Of a DNA stretch of 8,144 nt, positions 1 through 5,650 are shown in pieces. This DNA comes from Mogibacterium sp. (GTDB taxonomy: Bacteria > Bacillota > Clostridia > Peptostreptococcales > Anaerovoracaceae), in the NCBI GenBank assembly GCA_017434685.1, contig JAFREV010000053.1, positions 1 through 8,144 on the forward strand, given 5' to 3'. Below the pieces are notes generated by a model that saw only the letters and a list, made by a program, of their open reading frames with translations, was not told the DNA's origin and did no database searches. Both the position numbers and the translations under genes were made by a program. Position 1 is the stretch's first letter. Each line of letters begins with the position of its first letter.

Positions 1-90
1 AATGTGCACTTAATTGTACCAAAGAACCTTAATACATCACAACAGAATCGAAAAACTCGGAGATGCATAATTCGCAAAACACAGTAAAGT

Positions 91-119
91 CTTTTCGCTC
101 TTTTTTCGCTCTCTTTTCT
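91..119 (+). repeat. Pyrimidine-rich imperfect tandem repeat
   Basis: A run almost free of purines contains TTTTCGCTC at 92-100, TTTTTTCGCTC at 101-111, then a degenerate TCTTTTCTG unit. It lies just upstream of the alcohol dehydrogenase promoter. It could be the T-rich end of an upstream terminator or a simple slippage tract; no function is evident. Positions 1-90 hold nothing I can assign. Confidence 0.4.
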
Positions 120-121
120 GC

Positions 122-150
122 TTGTTTCAGCCTTGGTCAGACTTTATAAT
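122..150 (+). promoter_or_regulatory. Sigma-A-type promoter for the alcohol dehydrogenase
   Basis: A perfect TATAAT at 145-150 is preceded by TTGTTT at 122-127 with a 17-nt spacer. The -10 box is consensus and the -35 box keeps only the TTG half. This would place transcription start near 157 and leave a 5' leader of about 45 nt before the ATG at 202. No clear Rex-type operator is visible, although the leader at 158-175 is AT-rich. Confidence 0.55.
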
Positions 151-201
151 GGAAGTGCATTTTATAAACAAAATGAATACTAACAGAGAAAGGTATCAAG
201 C

Positions 202-1377
202 ATGGATAATTTTGATTTTTATTCACCTACACATTTCGTATTCGGCAAAGACCGTGAGAACGAAGCCGGTCAGATGATAAAGAAATTCGGCGGCACCAAA
301 GTTCTGCTCCACTACGGCGGCGGAAGCGCTGTTCGCTCAGGTCTTATCGACAGAGTTAAGGCATCTATTGAAAAAGCGGGCCTCGAATATATCGAGCTCG
401 GCGGAGTACAGCCAAATCCTCTGAGCGGTCTCGTATACGAGGGAATCGAGCTTTGCAGAAAAGAAGGCATCGACTTCATAATGGCAGTCGGCGGCGGAAG
501 TGTTATCGACTCGTCGAAGGCGATTGCAGCAGGCACCGTCTATGACGGAGATTTCTGGGACTTCTACTGCGGTAAGGAAATCGAAGAAGCTCTTCCTATA
601 GGAACCGTCCTTACGATTGCGGCAGCAGGCAGCGAGGGAAGCCCTGACTCGGTTATTACTAACGAAGACGGTATGATGAAACGCGGAGCATCGGGAGATG
701 CCATCCGTCCGAGATTCAGTATTCTGAATCCGGCGCTCACACAGACTCTCCCTGCTTTCCAGACGGCATGCGGAGTCACGGACATCATCGCTCATCTTTA
801 CGAGAGATATCTGACCAATACCAAAGAAGTCGAGGTGACAGACAGGCTCATCGAAGGCCTTATGATGACCATGATTCACGAGGGTCCTCGCGTGATTGAG
901 AACCCTGACAACTACGATGCACGTGCCAACATCATGTGGGCGGGTATGATGGCTCACAACAACTCCTGCGGAGTCGGAAGAACCCAGGACTGGAACAGCC
1001 ATCAGCTCGAGCACGAACTCTCGGCTCTGTATAACGTAGCGCACGGTGCAGGGCTTGCAGTCGTAATGCCTGCTGTATTCACATATGTGATGAAGCACGA
1101 TGTCATGAGATTTGCCCAGGTGGCATCAAGAGTATGGGGATGCTCGATGGATTACAACAATCCGGAGCTTACAGCCAAGGCCGGAATCGGCGCGCTGAAG
1201 AATTTCGTTAAGAGCATCGGTATGCCGGTTAACTTCGAAGAGCTCGGAGCCAAGGAAGAGGACATTCCTAAACTCGTAGAGGCTCTCTGCTACGGAAACG
1301 GCAGGGACGGCTCCGTCAACGGATTTGTCAAACTGGACACCGAAGACTGCCGCAAGATCTACGAGCTTATGCTTTAA
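202..1377 (+). CDS. Iron-containing alcohol dehydrogenase (YqhD/butanol dehydrogenase type)
   Basis: This 391-residue protein is probably an NAD(P)H-dependent, metal-dependent group III alcohol dehydrogenase that reduces aldehydes to alcohols in the cytoplasm, as in fermentative butanol or ethanol formation. The nucleotide-binding motif GGGS is at residues 97-100, followed by VID-SSKAIAAG. The putative metal ligands are D194, H198, H267 and H281, spaced exactly as I recall them for E. coli YqhD. Length fits the family's usual 385-390. The ATG at 202 follows GAAAGG (188-193) with an 8-nt spacer, supporting the start. The gene stands alone: a promoter lies just upstream, and a strong palindromic terminator follows the stop by 15 nt. 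Substrate and cofactor preference (NADH or NADPH) cannot be read from sequence. Family call is very secure; an exact bdh or yqhD name is not. Confidence 0.95.
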   Translation: MDNFDFYSPTHFVFGKDRENEAGQMIKKFGGTKVLLHYGGGSAVRSGLIDRVKASIEKAGLEYIELGGVQPNPLSGLVYEGIELCRKEGIDFIMAVGGGSVIDSSKAIAAGTVYDGDFWDFYCGKEIEEALPIGTVLTIAAAGSEGSPDSVITNEDGMMKRGASGDAIRPRFSILNPALTQTLPAFQTACGVTDIIAHLYERYLTNTKEVEVTDRLIEGLMMTMIHEGPRVIENPDNYDARANIMWAGMMAHNNSCGVGRTQDWNSHQLEHELSALYNVAHGAGLAVVMPAVFTYVMKHDVMRFAQVASRVWGCSMDYNNPELTAKAGIGALKNFVKSIGMPVNFEELGAKEEDIPKLVEALCYGNGRDGSVNGFVKLDTEDCRKIYELML

Positions 1378-1392
1378 TGATTACAACAAATC

Positions 1393-1422
1393 AAAAAGAA
1401 GTGGGCGCGCCCACTTCTTTTT
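1393..1422. terminator. Bidirectional intrinsic terminator
   Basis: A perfect 30-nt palindrome is centred on GCGC, with arms reading AAAAAGAAGTGGGC and GCCCACTTCTTTTT. It gives a GC-rich stem followed by a run of T on either strand, so it can stop transcription both of the alcohol dehydrogenase from the left and of lplA from the right. It fills most of the 56-nt gap between these convergent genes. Confidence 0.9.
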
Positions 1423-1433
1423 CATTGTCTTGT

Positions 1434-2423
1434 TTATATCGACGATGCAATCAGCCTGAGTATCTCGTTGGCTGTTGCGGATATGCCCACCGGCACTTTG
1501 AGAGCCATGATTTCGGATGCATCGTATTTGCAGCCCTTCAGCATATCTTCGACTGCAGCGAAGACCTCTGTCTCAAGGGAGTCGGAATATATCTTTGCAT
1601 CTTCTATGTATTCACCCTTCATAACGAGCTGAGCTTCCACCTCGCCCCAGTCGAATCTGTGGATTATATCCTTCTCGAAAGGAATTCTCGTGCCGAGTCT
1701 CCATTCCTCGGAGCTGTATTTGTCAATGAGTTCCTGCGGAATGCCCGGCATGCCCATCAACATCGCTTCTGCGCCGTATACTTTTTCGGCGGCCAGAACG
1801 AGCATGTTCTTCATAGCCTCGATCTGAACTGCAAGCTCTGAATTCCTCAGTCTGTCGTCCTTAATGTGCTCACAGAGATTGGTCACTCGCGAGCGCACAG
1901 ATGCAACGCCCTTGCTCTTCAGTTTGGAATCCGGCACATTCAGATACTTGGTCAAATCCTCTCCGTTAACCTCCATCATTATCGTGCCGTGATGGTAATT
2001 GTATCCGTTCGTGGAGAAGTACGCATGGCCGGAGAATTTCTTTTCGTCAACGGTCAGATCGTTTCTTCCCGTCTTAATCGCGTTGACTCCGAGCAATCTG
2101 CAAGCCAGCAGTATGACCTCGGTCTGTTTTTCAACATCGAAGAGCCCGTCTCTTGCTATGAATGTGAAGTTTAGATTTCCCATGTCGTGGTAGACCGCGC
2201 CTCCGCCGGAGATCCTGCGCGCCAGATAGACGTCATCTCTCTTGATGGCTTCGACATCACACTCTCTCCATGGATTTTGATTTCTGCCGATTACCACGGT
2301 GTGAGCGTTCTGCCACAAATACAGCGTGACTTCGCCTTCCTTGGCATTCATGGTTAAATGCTCCTCAAGCGCGAGATTCTCATACGGATTGGTATTTGTC
2401 GTTCTGATTACATTTAGCTTCAT
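1434..2423 (-). CDS. lplA: Lipoate-protein ligase
   Basis: This 329-residue enzyme activates lipoate with ATP and transfers it to the lysine of lipoyl domains (glycine cleavage H protein, 2-oxoacid or acetoin dehydrogenase E2) in the cytoplasm. The hallmark motif RRISGGGAVYHD is at residues 69-80, and GRND at 119-122 is followed by KKFSG (128-132). K129 matches the conserved active-site lysine of the family. An N-terminal catalytic domain of about 240 residues and a C-terminal accessory domain give the normal full-length LplA size, unlike the short LipM/LipL types. The ATG is preceded by AGAAGAG placed directly against it, so the ribosome binding site is poor. No better in-frame start is seen before the N-terminal NPYENLALEEH motif. 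The start lies 5 nt after the stop of a degraded Big_2 remnant. No lipoylated enzyme is encoded in this window. Confidence 0.95.
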   Translation of the reverse strand: MKLNVIRTTNTNPYENLALEEHLTMNAKEGEVTLYLWQNAHTVVIGRNQNPWRECDVEAIKRDDVYLARRISGGGAVYHDMGNLNFTFIARDGLFDVEKQTEVILLACRLLGVNAIKTGRNDLTVDEKKFSGHAYFSTNGYNYHHGTIMMEVNGEDLTKYLNVPDSKLKSKGVASVRSRVTNLCEHIKDDRLRNSELAVQIEAMKNMLVLAAEKVYGAEAMLMGMPGIPQELIDKYSSEEWRLGTRIPFEKDIIHRFDWGEVEAQLVMKGEYIEDAKIYSDSLETEVFAAVEDMLKGCKYDASEIMALKVPVGISATANEILRLIASSI

Positions 2424-2428
2424 CTCTT

Positions 2429-2792
2429 CTAGTTAACCGTTATCTTACATGTCTTCCAAATACCGTTAATGGTTTGGACGTAGGTTACCGCTTTGCCTTT
2501 GCTCTTGGCTGTCACTTTGCCCTTTGCATTTACTGTGGCAATCGCAGGATTGTTGCTGATTAATCTTAACTTAGGAGCGTGGTTTGTTGCAAGTTTCTTG
2601 CCGCTTTTTGCCTTGGTGACAATAGCGTTTATTGTCGCGCTCTTGCCTTTGCCTATAGTGATTGCGGTTTTCTTAAGTTTAAGAGACTTAGGATGGAACC
2701 GAACGCAGCATCCAGGCGTCCACACCTTCAGCGTATTTCGGGTCGCCTTCCTTTACCCTTGTGTCGCTGTCTCTGCTCGGATTCTGCGGACG
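2429..2792 (-). pseudogene. Frame-disrupted remnant of a Big_2 (bacterial Ig-like) surface protein
   Basis: The open stretch 2725-2429 reads as the C-terminal part of an Ig-like group 2 domain: a lead strand with KSLKLKKTAITIGKGKSATI, a core SNNPAIATVNAKGKVTAKSKG, and a terminal KTCKITVN. Such domains occur in multidomain cell-wall or secreted adhesion proteins of Bacillota. The only available start, GTG at 2725, has no ribosome binding site. Upstream, about 2792-2694, another frame is open and reads protein-like (including DPKYAEGVDAWMLRSVPS) before a TAA at 2690-2692. Removing one base near 2692 would join the two frames as VPPKSLKLKK. I infer a frameshifted tail of a larger gene whose 5' part is gone, cut off at the terminator of the DUF937 gene. 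A short translated GTG-started protein is the less likely alternative. Confidence 0.55.
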
Positions 2793-2815
2793 AAAAACCG
2801 GCACCGAAGTGCCGG
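2793..2815 (-). terminator. Intrinsic terminator with UUCG tetraloop
   Basis: On the minus strand CCGGCAC, loop TTCG and GTGCCGG form a 7-bp GC-rich stem (2798-2815) closed by a C(UUCG)G-type tetraloop. It is followed by five T residues (2797-2793) and lies about 20 nt after the stop of the DUF937 gene, which it should terminate. Confidence 0.9.
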
Positions 2816-2836
2816 CCTTATTATCCGAATGAAACC

Positions 2837-3352
2837 TTACTTAAGGAGTTTGCCTGCGATTTTGAAGATGTCGCTTGCATCAACGCCGTCCATGAGGTCG
2901 CCTACGATGCTCAGCATGTCATCAGAACCGCTTGTCTGCTTAGCTGTCTTAGCGTTCTTTCCCATCTGGCTCATCAGAAGCGGTGCAGCGATGGCCATGA
3001 TCTTCAGAATAGTCTTGGTGTCAAGTCCGCTCTTTTTCTTAGCCCTTGCAGCAACTTCCTCTTCCTTAGCTCCGAGGAGGTGCTTTACGATTTTAGCACC
3101 GTCATCAGTGTCTACATTCTTGAGGAACTTCGAGAAATCATTTGTGTCTTTCTGTCCGTGATCCTGAAGTGCCTGCAGGAATCCCTGCTGTGTATCTTTG
3201 TTCTTAGCCTGTCCCTGCATACCCTGCAGCAGCATAGGGAGAACTTCCTCAAGTGCCGAGGATGCTTCCTGCTCATTAACTCCGAGGAGCTGGCCTATCT
3301 GTCCGAGATTGCCGCTGTTAAGCATCATTTTCATTACATCGTTCATATCCAT
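2837..3352 (-). CDS. DUF937 (YidB-like) family protein
   Basis: This 171-residue protein matches the DUF937 pattern. Its helical N-terminal half has MMLNSGNLGQIGQLLGVNEQEA (about residues 9-30) and SSALEEVLPMLLQGM (31-45). The C-terminal helix SIVGDLMDGVDASDIFKIAGKLLK contains the family's Asp/Gly-rich turn. In the middle is a lysine-rich stretch (AARAKKK, 101-107) and a hydrophobic helix (ILKIMAIAAPLLMSQM, 115-130) too short and isolated to make a firm membrane call. The function of DUF937 proteins is not established. The start is secure: AAGGAGG at 3361-3367 sits 8 nt before the ATG. The gene has its own promoter (3418-3447) and terminator, so it is probably a monocistron. Confidence 0.85.
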   Translation of the reverse strand: MDMNDVMKMMLNSGNLGQIGQLLGVNEQEASSALEEVLPMLLQGMQGQAKNKDTQQGFLQALQDHGQKDTNDFSKFLKNVDTDDGAKIVKHLLGAKEEEVAARAKKKSGLDTKTILKIMAIAAPLLMSQMGKNAKTAKQTSGSDDMLSIVGDLMDGVDASDIFKIAGKLLK

Positions 3353-3417
3353 ATTAATATCCTCCTTGGTGATATCTCATGCGCCTACCACGCTTGTTAA
3401 CTATTGTCCGCCTTTAA

Positions 3418-3447
3418 ATTTTAACTGTTTCACGACTTCTGTGTCAA
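3418..3447 (-). promoter_or_regulatory. Promoter of the DUF937 gene
   Basis: On the minus strand a consensus TTGACA (3447-3442) is followed after 18 nt by TAAAAT (3423-3418). The predicted transcription start, near 3411, leaves a leader of about 60 nt. The -35 box begins two bases after the T-run of the terminator of the preceding gene cluster. Confidence 0.7.
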
Positions 3448-3448
3448 C

Positions 3449-3482
3449 AAAAAGCGTCAAGCAAGAACTGCCGCTTGCGCGC
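3449..3482 (-). terminator. Imperfect intrinsic terminator of the mazEF-prmA cluster
   Basis: On the minus strand GCGCGCAAG, an eight-base loop region, CTTGC and GACGC form an interrupted stem (GCAAG/CTTGC plus an outer GCG/CGC with a bulge). It is followed by TTTTTG at 3453-3448, starting only 2 nt after the TAA of the C_GCAxxG_C_C gene. The stem is weaker than the other terminators here, but its position and T-run are right. Confidence 0.5.
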
Positions 3483-3483
3483 T

Positions 3484-3939
3484 TTATACTATCTCTATAT
3501 CGAGTTCTCGCTCCATTATTTTGGCAAACGATCTGATGCACGCGTGCACTATTCCGGTGCAGTGCGTCTTGCGCTCCGGGTCCGTAAACTCATAGTCCTT
3601 AATGAGTTCAGGGCAAATCGCCGAGCCGTACTCAGCGATGACATCGTCGTTTAACTCTCTTACGAGATCTATACACTTTTGAAATGCAGGGTCTCCTTTG
3701 ACCGTGCGGCCAAAGACTTTGCCGAGTGCCATCGTCGCTCCCGCGACTGCTCCGCAGACATTGCCGCCGTCGCCGAATCCGTATGGAAATCCCGTGGACA
3801 TCGCGATCGCTTCCTCTCCTATGCCGAGCTCGTAGTGCCTGTTAAGAACGTCGAGCACCGACTCCGAGCACATAAATCCCGTCGTGAAATTCTCTGTTGC
3901 GTCTGCAAGCATTTTCTCAAGATTTACTTCCTTTACCAT
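3484..3939 (-). CDS. C_GCAxxG_C_C family redox protein
   Basis: This 151-residue protein carries the spaced cysteine signature of the C_GCAxxG_C_C family. C24 is in the GFMCSESVL helix, C62 in GDGGNVCGAVAGATMALG, and C89, C109, C127 and C134 lie in the C-terminal half. The family is common in anaerobes and is thought to be redox-active or metal-binding, but its physiological partner is unknown. Its length of about 150 residues is typical. It follows prmA with extreme economy: the ATG is separated from the PrmA stop by one base. Its ribosome binding site GAGGA (3946-3950) lies inside the last prmA codons, so translation is probably coupled. It has no promoter of its own that I can see. No membrane segment or signal peptide is present. 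Confidence 0.85.
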   Translation of the reverse strand: MVKEVNLEKMLADATENFTTGFMCSESVLDVLNRHYELGIGEEAIAMSTGFPYGFGDGGNVCGAVAGATMALGKVFGRTVKGDPAFQKCIDLVRELNDDVIAEYGSAICPELIKDYEFTDPERKTHCTGIVHACIRSFAKIMERELDIEIV

Positions 3940-3940
3940 T

Positions 3941-4924
3941 TTACTTCCTCTTCGCCACTATGGCGCACCATTCGCCATCATGCAGGACTTCGATGATTTC
4001 GAAGTCCGCCTCTCTGACAGCCTCTGCTACAATATCTTCCTTTATATCTAAAATGCCCGAGCTGATGAATATACCTCCGGGCTTAAGATGCTCTGCCGCC
4101 GACGGTGCGAGTCTGATAACGAGGTCTGCCATGAGATTGGCGACTATGATATCCGCCTCGAAGTCCACGCCCGCCATGAGATCGCCCTCGCGAAGTTCGA
4201 TCTTGTCCGTCAGTCCGTTGCGTTCCACATTCTCTTTGGCAATTCTTACCGCGTCCGCATCTATGTCTATTCCCAGGCAGTGCTTCGCACCGAGCAGCAT
4301 CGCAGCAATTGCGAGTATGCCCGTGCCGGTTCCGACATCCAAAACCCAAGGGTACTGATGCGAGCGTGCAAGGGGCAGTTCACGGTGAATCGAAGACGGA
4401 GCTGGGATGCCCCGTTCAGCAGCGAGCACATTTTCAAGTGCTTTTATGCAGAGAGTCGTGGTTTCGTGAAGGCCTGATCCGAACGCCATGCCGGGATCCA
4501 TCTCGATTACGAGTTCGTCCGCTTTCGCGCTGTATTCCTCCCAGCTCGGCTTCACGACTATGAGTTCTCCAACTTTGGTCGGTTTGAAGTTCTCCTGCCA
4601 CTTATACAGCCATTCGCTGTCGTCCCCTGTTGTGGATATGCTGCAGTCAGCACCTGTTTCAGCAGCGATTGCCTTTGCCCTTTCCACTTCCTGCATACCC
4701 TCTTCATCGTCCGAGAAGTATATTGTGATTACAGGTTTGCGGGCAGCGTCAGACAAGTTTTCTTCTATATAGTCGTACTTGTACCACTCCGGGTGCTCCT
4801 CTATATCTCTCAGATCTTCGGGATCGTCGATAACCAAAGACTCAAAGCCTCCGGCCGTCAGTGCATCTACCGTTCCCTGAAGATTGTCCTTTCTTGTTTC
4901 AATTTTAAGTGCCTTGTATTTCAT
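3941..4924 (-). CDS. prmA: Ribosomal protein L11 methyltransferase
   Basis: PrmA transfers methyl groups from S-adenosylmethionine to ribosomal protein L11. With the start at 4924 it has 327 residues. The N-terminal substrate-recognition domain covers about 1-110 (MKYKALKIETRKDN onward, IDDPEDL at 32-38). The family signature DPGMAFGSGLHETT is at 143-156, SAM motif I VLDVGTGTGIL at 194-204, an acidic ID at 219-220, and the NLMADL catalytic loop at 263-268. I prefer ATG 4924, which follows AGGA with a 6-nt spacer and matches the family N-terminus. ATG 4957 would overlap the toxin gene and add 11 unneeded residues. Odd point: about 20 extra residues (roughly 168-192) sit between the ALE helix and motif I. 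It lies 13 nt behind the toxin gene and is coupled to the following redox gene. Confidence 0.95.
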   Translation of the reverse strand: MKYKALKIETRKDNLQGTVDALTAGGFESLVIDDPEDLRDIEEHPEWYKYDYIEENLSDAARKPVITIYFSDDEEGMQEVERAKAIAAETGADCSISTTGDDSEWLYKWQENFKPTKVGELIVVKPSWEEYSAKADELVIEMDPGMAFGSGLHETTTLCIKALENVLAAERGIPAPSSIHRELPLARSHQYPWVLDVGTGTGILAIAAMLLGAKHCLGIDIDADAVRIAKENVERNGLTDKIELREGDLMAGVDFEADIIVANLMADLVIRLAPSAAEHLKPGGIFISSGILDIKEDIVAEAVREADFEIIEVLHDGEWCAIVAKRK

Positions 4925-4937
4925 CTCTTTTCCTAAA

Positions 4938-5243
4938 CTAAAACACCTGATAATCAAATATGCCCATTACTGCGTCAGCAATATTCAGCACATCGTGGTA
5001 TTCCGCAATTCCCAGTTTAGAGAATCTTCTTGCTCTGAGATCTATGACTTTCATTTGCTCACACAAAACAACGCCTTCGACTTGATGATGATTAAGTCGA
5101 ATGTGAAGTGCTCCCTCTGTTGCATTGTTTACAACGGGACATATTACAGCCATTTCTTCTTCGTTAAAGAAATTGTTACTGACAACAATTACAGGATCTG
5201 CTATACCGGCAATATTGAGTAATTCTCCTTGCTCTGCTTTCAT
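4938..5243 (-). CDS. PemK/MazF-like type II toxin, divergent active site
   Basis: This 101-residue protein fits the MazF/PemK fold: QGELLNIAG opening strand (5-13), DPVIVVSNNFFN (16-27), VICPVV (33-38), and the well-conserved EGVVLCEQMKVIDLRARR (56-73) followed by KLG. Family members are mRNA interferases neutralised by a MazE antitoxin, and the adjacent upstream gene is such an antitoxin. Compared with E. coli MazF, the loop after the first strand is shortened. The arginine before the conserved proline is D16, and the threonine after VPC is V38, so the canonical catalytic Arg and Thr seem missing. It may use other residues or have weak or no RNase activity. The ATG follows the antitoxin stop by 3 nt, with GAGAGG 11 nt upstream. 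This is consistent with translation coupled to the antitoxin. Confidence 0.8.
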   Translation of the reverse strand: MKAEQGELLNIAGIADPVIVVSNNFFNEEEMAVICPVVNNATEGALHIRLNHHQVEGVVLCEQMKVIDLRARRFSKLGIAEYHDVLNIADAVMGIFDYQVF

Positions 5244-5246
5244 AGC

Positions 5247-5489
5247 CTACCAGACCTCTCTTCCCGTAGGCTCACCCCAATCGTACTCGCCTGTAAGATT
5301 TAGCTCTCCGCCATATTCCGCAGCTCTCTCTTTCAGGCTGCGATGCCGGAATTTAGGTGTAAGAACGATTTTTCCATCTACAATTTCGGCATCAACTGCG
5401 TCATTTAATGCAAGGCCTGCCATCTGCAAAAATTCCTTGCTGAACAATAATCCCGTTCCGTTTCCCCACTTTTTAAATACCATTTGCAT
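5247..5489 (-). CDS. MazE/AbrB-like antitoxin
   Basis: This 80-residue protein is a probable DNA-binding antitoxin. Residues 3-46 form an AbrB/MazE swapped-hairpin domain: FKKWGNGTGLLFSKEFLQMAGL, DAVDAEIVDGKIVLTPK. The C-terminal tail RSLKERAAEYGG...EYDWGEPTGREVW is typical of MazE proteins and is expected to wrap around the toxin. I chose ATG 5489, which has a perfect AAGGAGG (5498-5504) 8 nt upstream; the longer frame to 5522 would start upstream of that site and within the operator. It is first in a cluster with the toxin, prmA and a redox gene. A palindrome over its -10 box suggests that it represses its own transcription, alone or in complex with the toxin. Confidence 0.88.
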   Translation of the reverse strand: MQMVFKKWGNGTGLLFSKEFLQMAGLALNDAVDAEIVDGKIVLTPKFRHRSLKERAAEYGGELNLTGEYDWGEPTGREVW

Positions 5490-5497
5490 AGAGGATA

Positions 5498-5504
5498 CCT
5501 CCTT
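5498..5504 (-). promoter_or_regulatory. Ribosome binding site fixing the antitoxin start
   Basis: AAGGAGG on the minus strand lies 8 nt from ATG 5489. It shows that the antitoxin is 80 residues long rather than the 91 of the longest open frame. Confidence 0.85.
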
Positions 5505-5512
5505 GAAAGACT

Positions 5513-5531
5513 GTTTATACAAAGTATAAAC
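5513..5531 (-). promoter_or_regulatory. Palindromic operator over the antitoxin -10 box
   Basis: GTTTATACTTTGTATAAAC is a perfect 8-bp inverted repeat with a 3-nt centre. It contains the whole -10 hexamer and reaches about to the transcription start. Its position is ideal for repression by the MazE-like antitoxin; binding by that protein is inferred. Confidence 0.7.
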
Positions 5532-5551
5532 ACGGCTTTCGCCACTGTCAA
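5523..5551 (-). promoter_or_regulatory. Strong promoter of the mazEF-prmA cluster
   Basis: TTGACA (5551-5546), a 17-nt spacer and TATACT (5528-5523) make a near-consensus sigma-A promoter on the minus strand. Transcription would begin near 5516, giving a leader of about 27 nt to the antitoxin ATG. Confidence 0.85.
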
Positions 5552-5616
5552 CAACGATCTTCTTTTTCTTAACAGAGAAATAATTCGTTCTTAATCAGGC
5601 CTTAACGGTGTGCAAA

Positions 5617-5622
5617 TATAAT
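5617..5622 (+). promoter_or_regulatory. -10 element upstream of the PepSY gene
   Basis: A perfect TATAAT lies 28 nt before ATG 5651. No good -35 box is seen at 17 nt; the best partial match, TTAATC at 5591-5596, is 20 nt away. If used, transcription starts near 5629, downstream of the alternative ATG at 5621. That supports the 5651 start. Confidence 0.45.
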
Positions 5623-5650
5623 GACAGCAGATAAAGAAAGGAGACCAGCT

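Noticed and set aside
158..176. Possible Rex-type redox operator in the alcohol dehydrogenase leader
   Set aside because: Only short AT-rich inverted pieces are seen; the TTGT...ACAA arms expected of a Rex site are not both present.
337..1098. Long 253-codon open frame on the minus strand inside the alcohol dehydrogenase gene
   Set aside because: It is antisense to a clearly conserved enzyme, has no family-like motifs and no ribosome binding site; it is a codon-usage shadow.
2493..3400. Two long plus-strand open frames (222 and 273 codons) over the Big_2 remnant and DUF937 gene
   Set aside because: They run across a terminator and a well-supported minus-strand gene, and their translations are low-complexity and rich in Leu, Ser and Cys without recognisable domains.
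3462..3536. Small plus-strand peptide containing QELPLAR after the redox gene
   Set aside because: The sequence is better explained as a terminator stem, and the frame runs antisense through the redox gene's C-terminus; no start or ribosome binding site supports translation.
4924..4957. PrmA start at ATG 4957
   Set aside because: It overlaps the toxin stop, lacks a ribosome binding site and adds residues absent from the family; ATG 4924 is better placed.
5621..5650. PepSY start at ATG 5621
   Set aside because: The ATG overlaps a perfect -10 box, while ATG 5651 has AAAGGAG at proper spacing just before a signal-like N-terminus.
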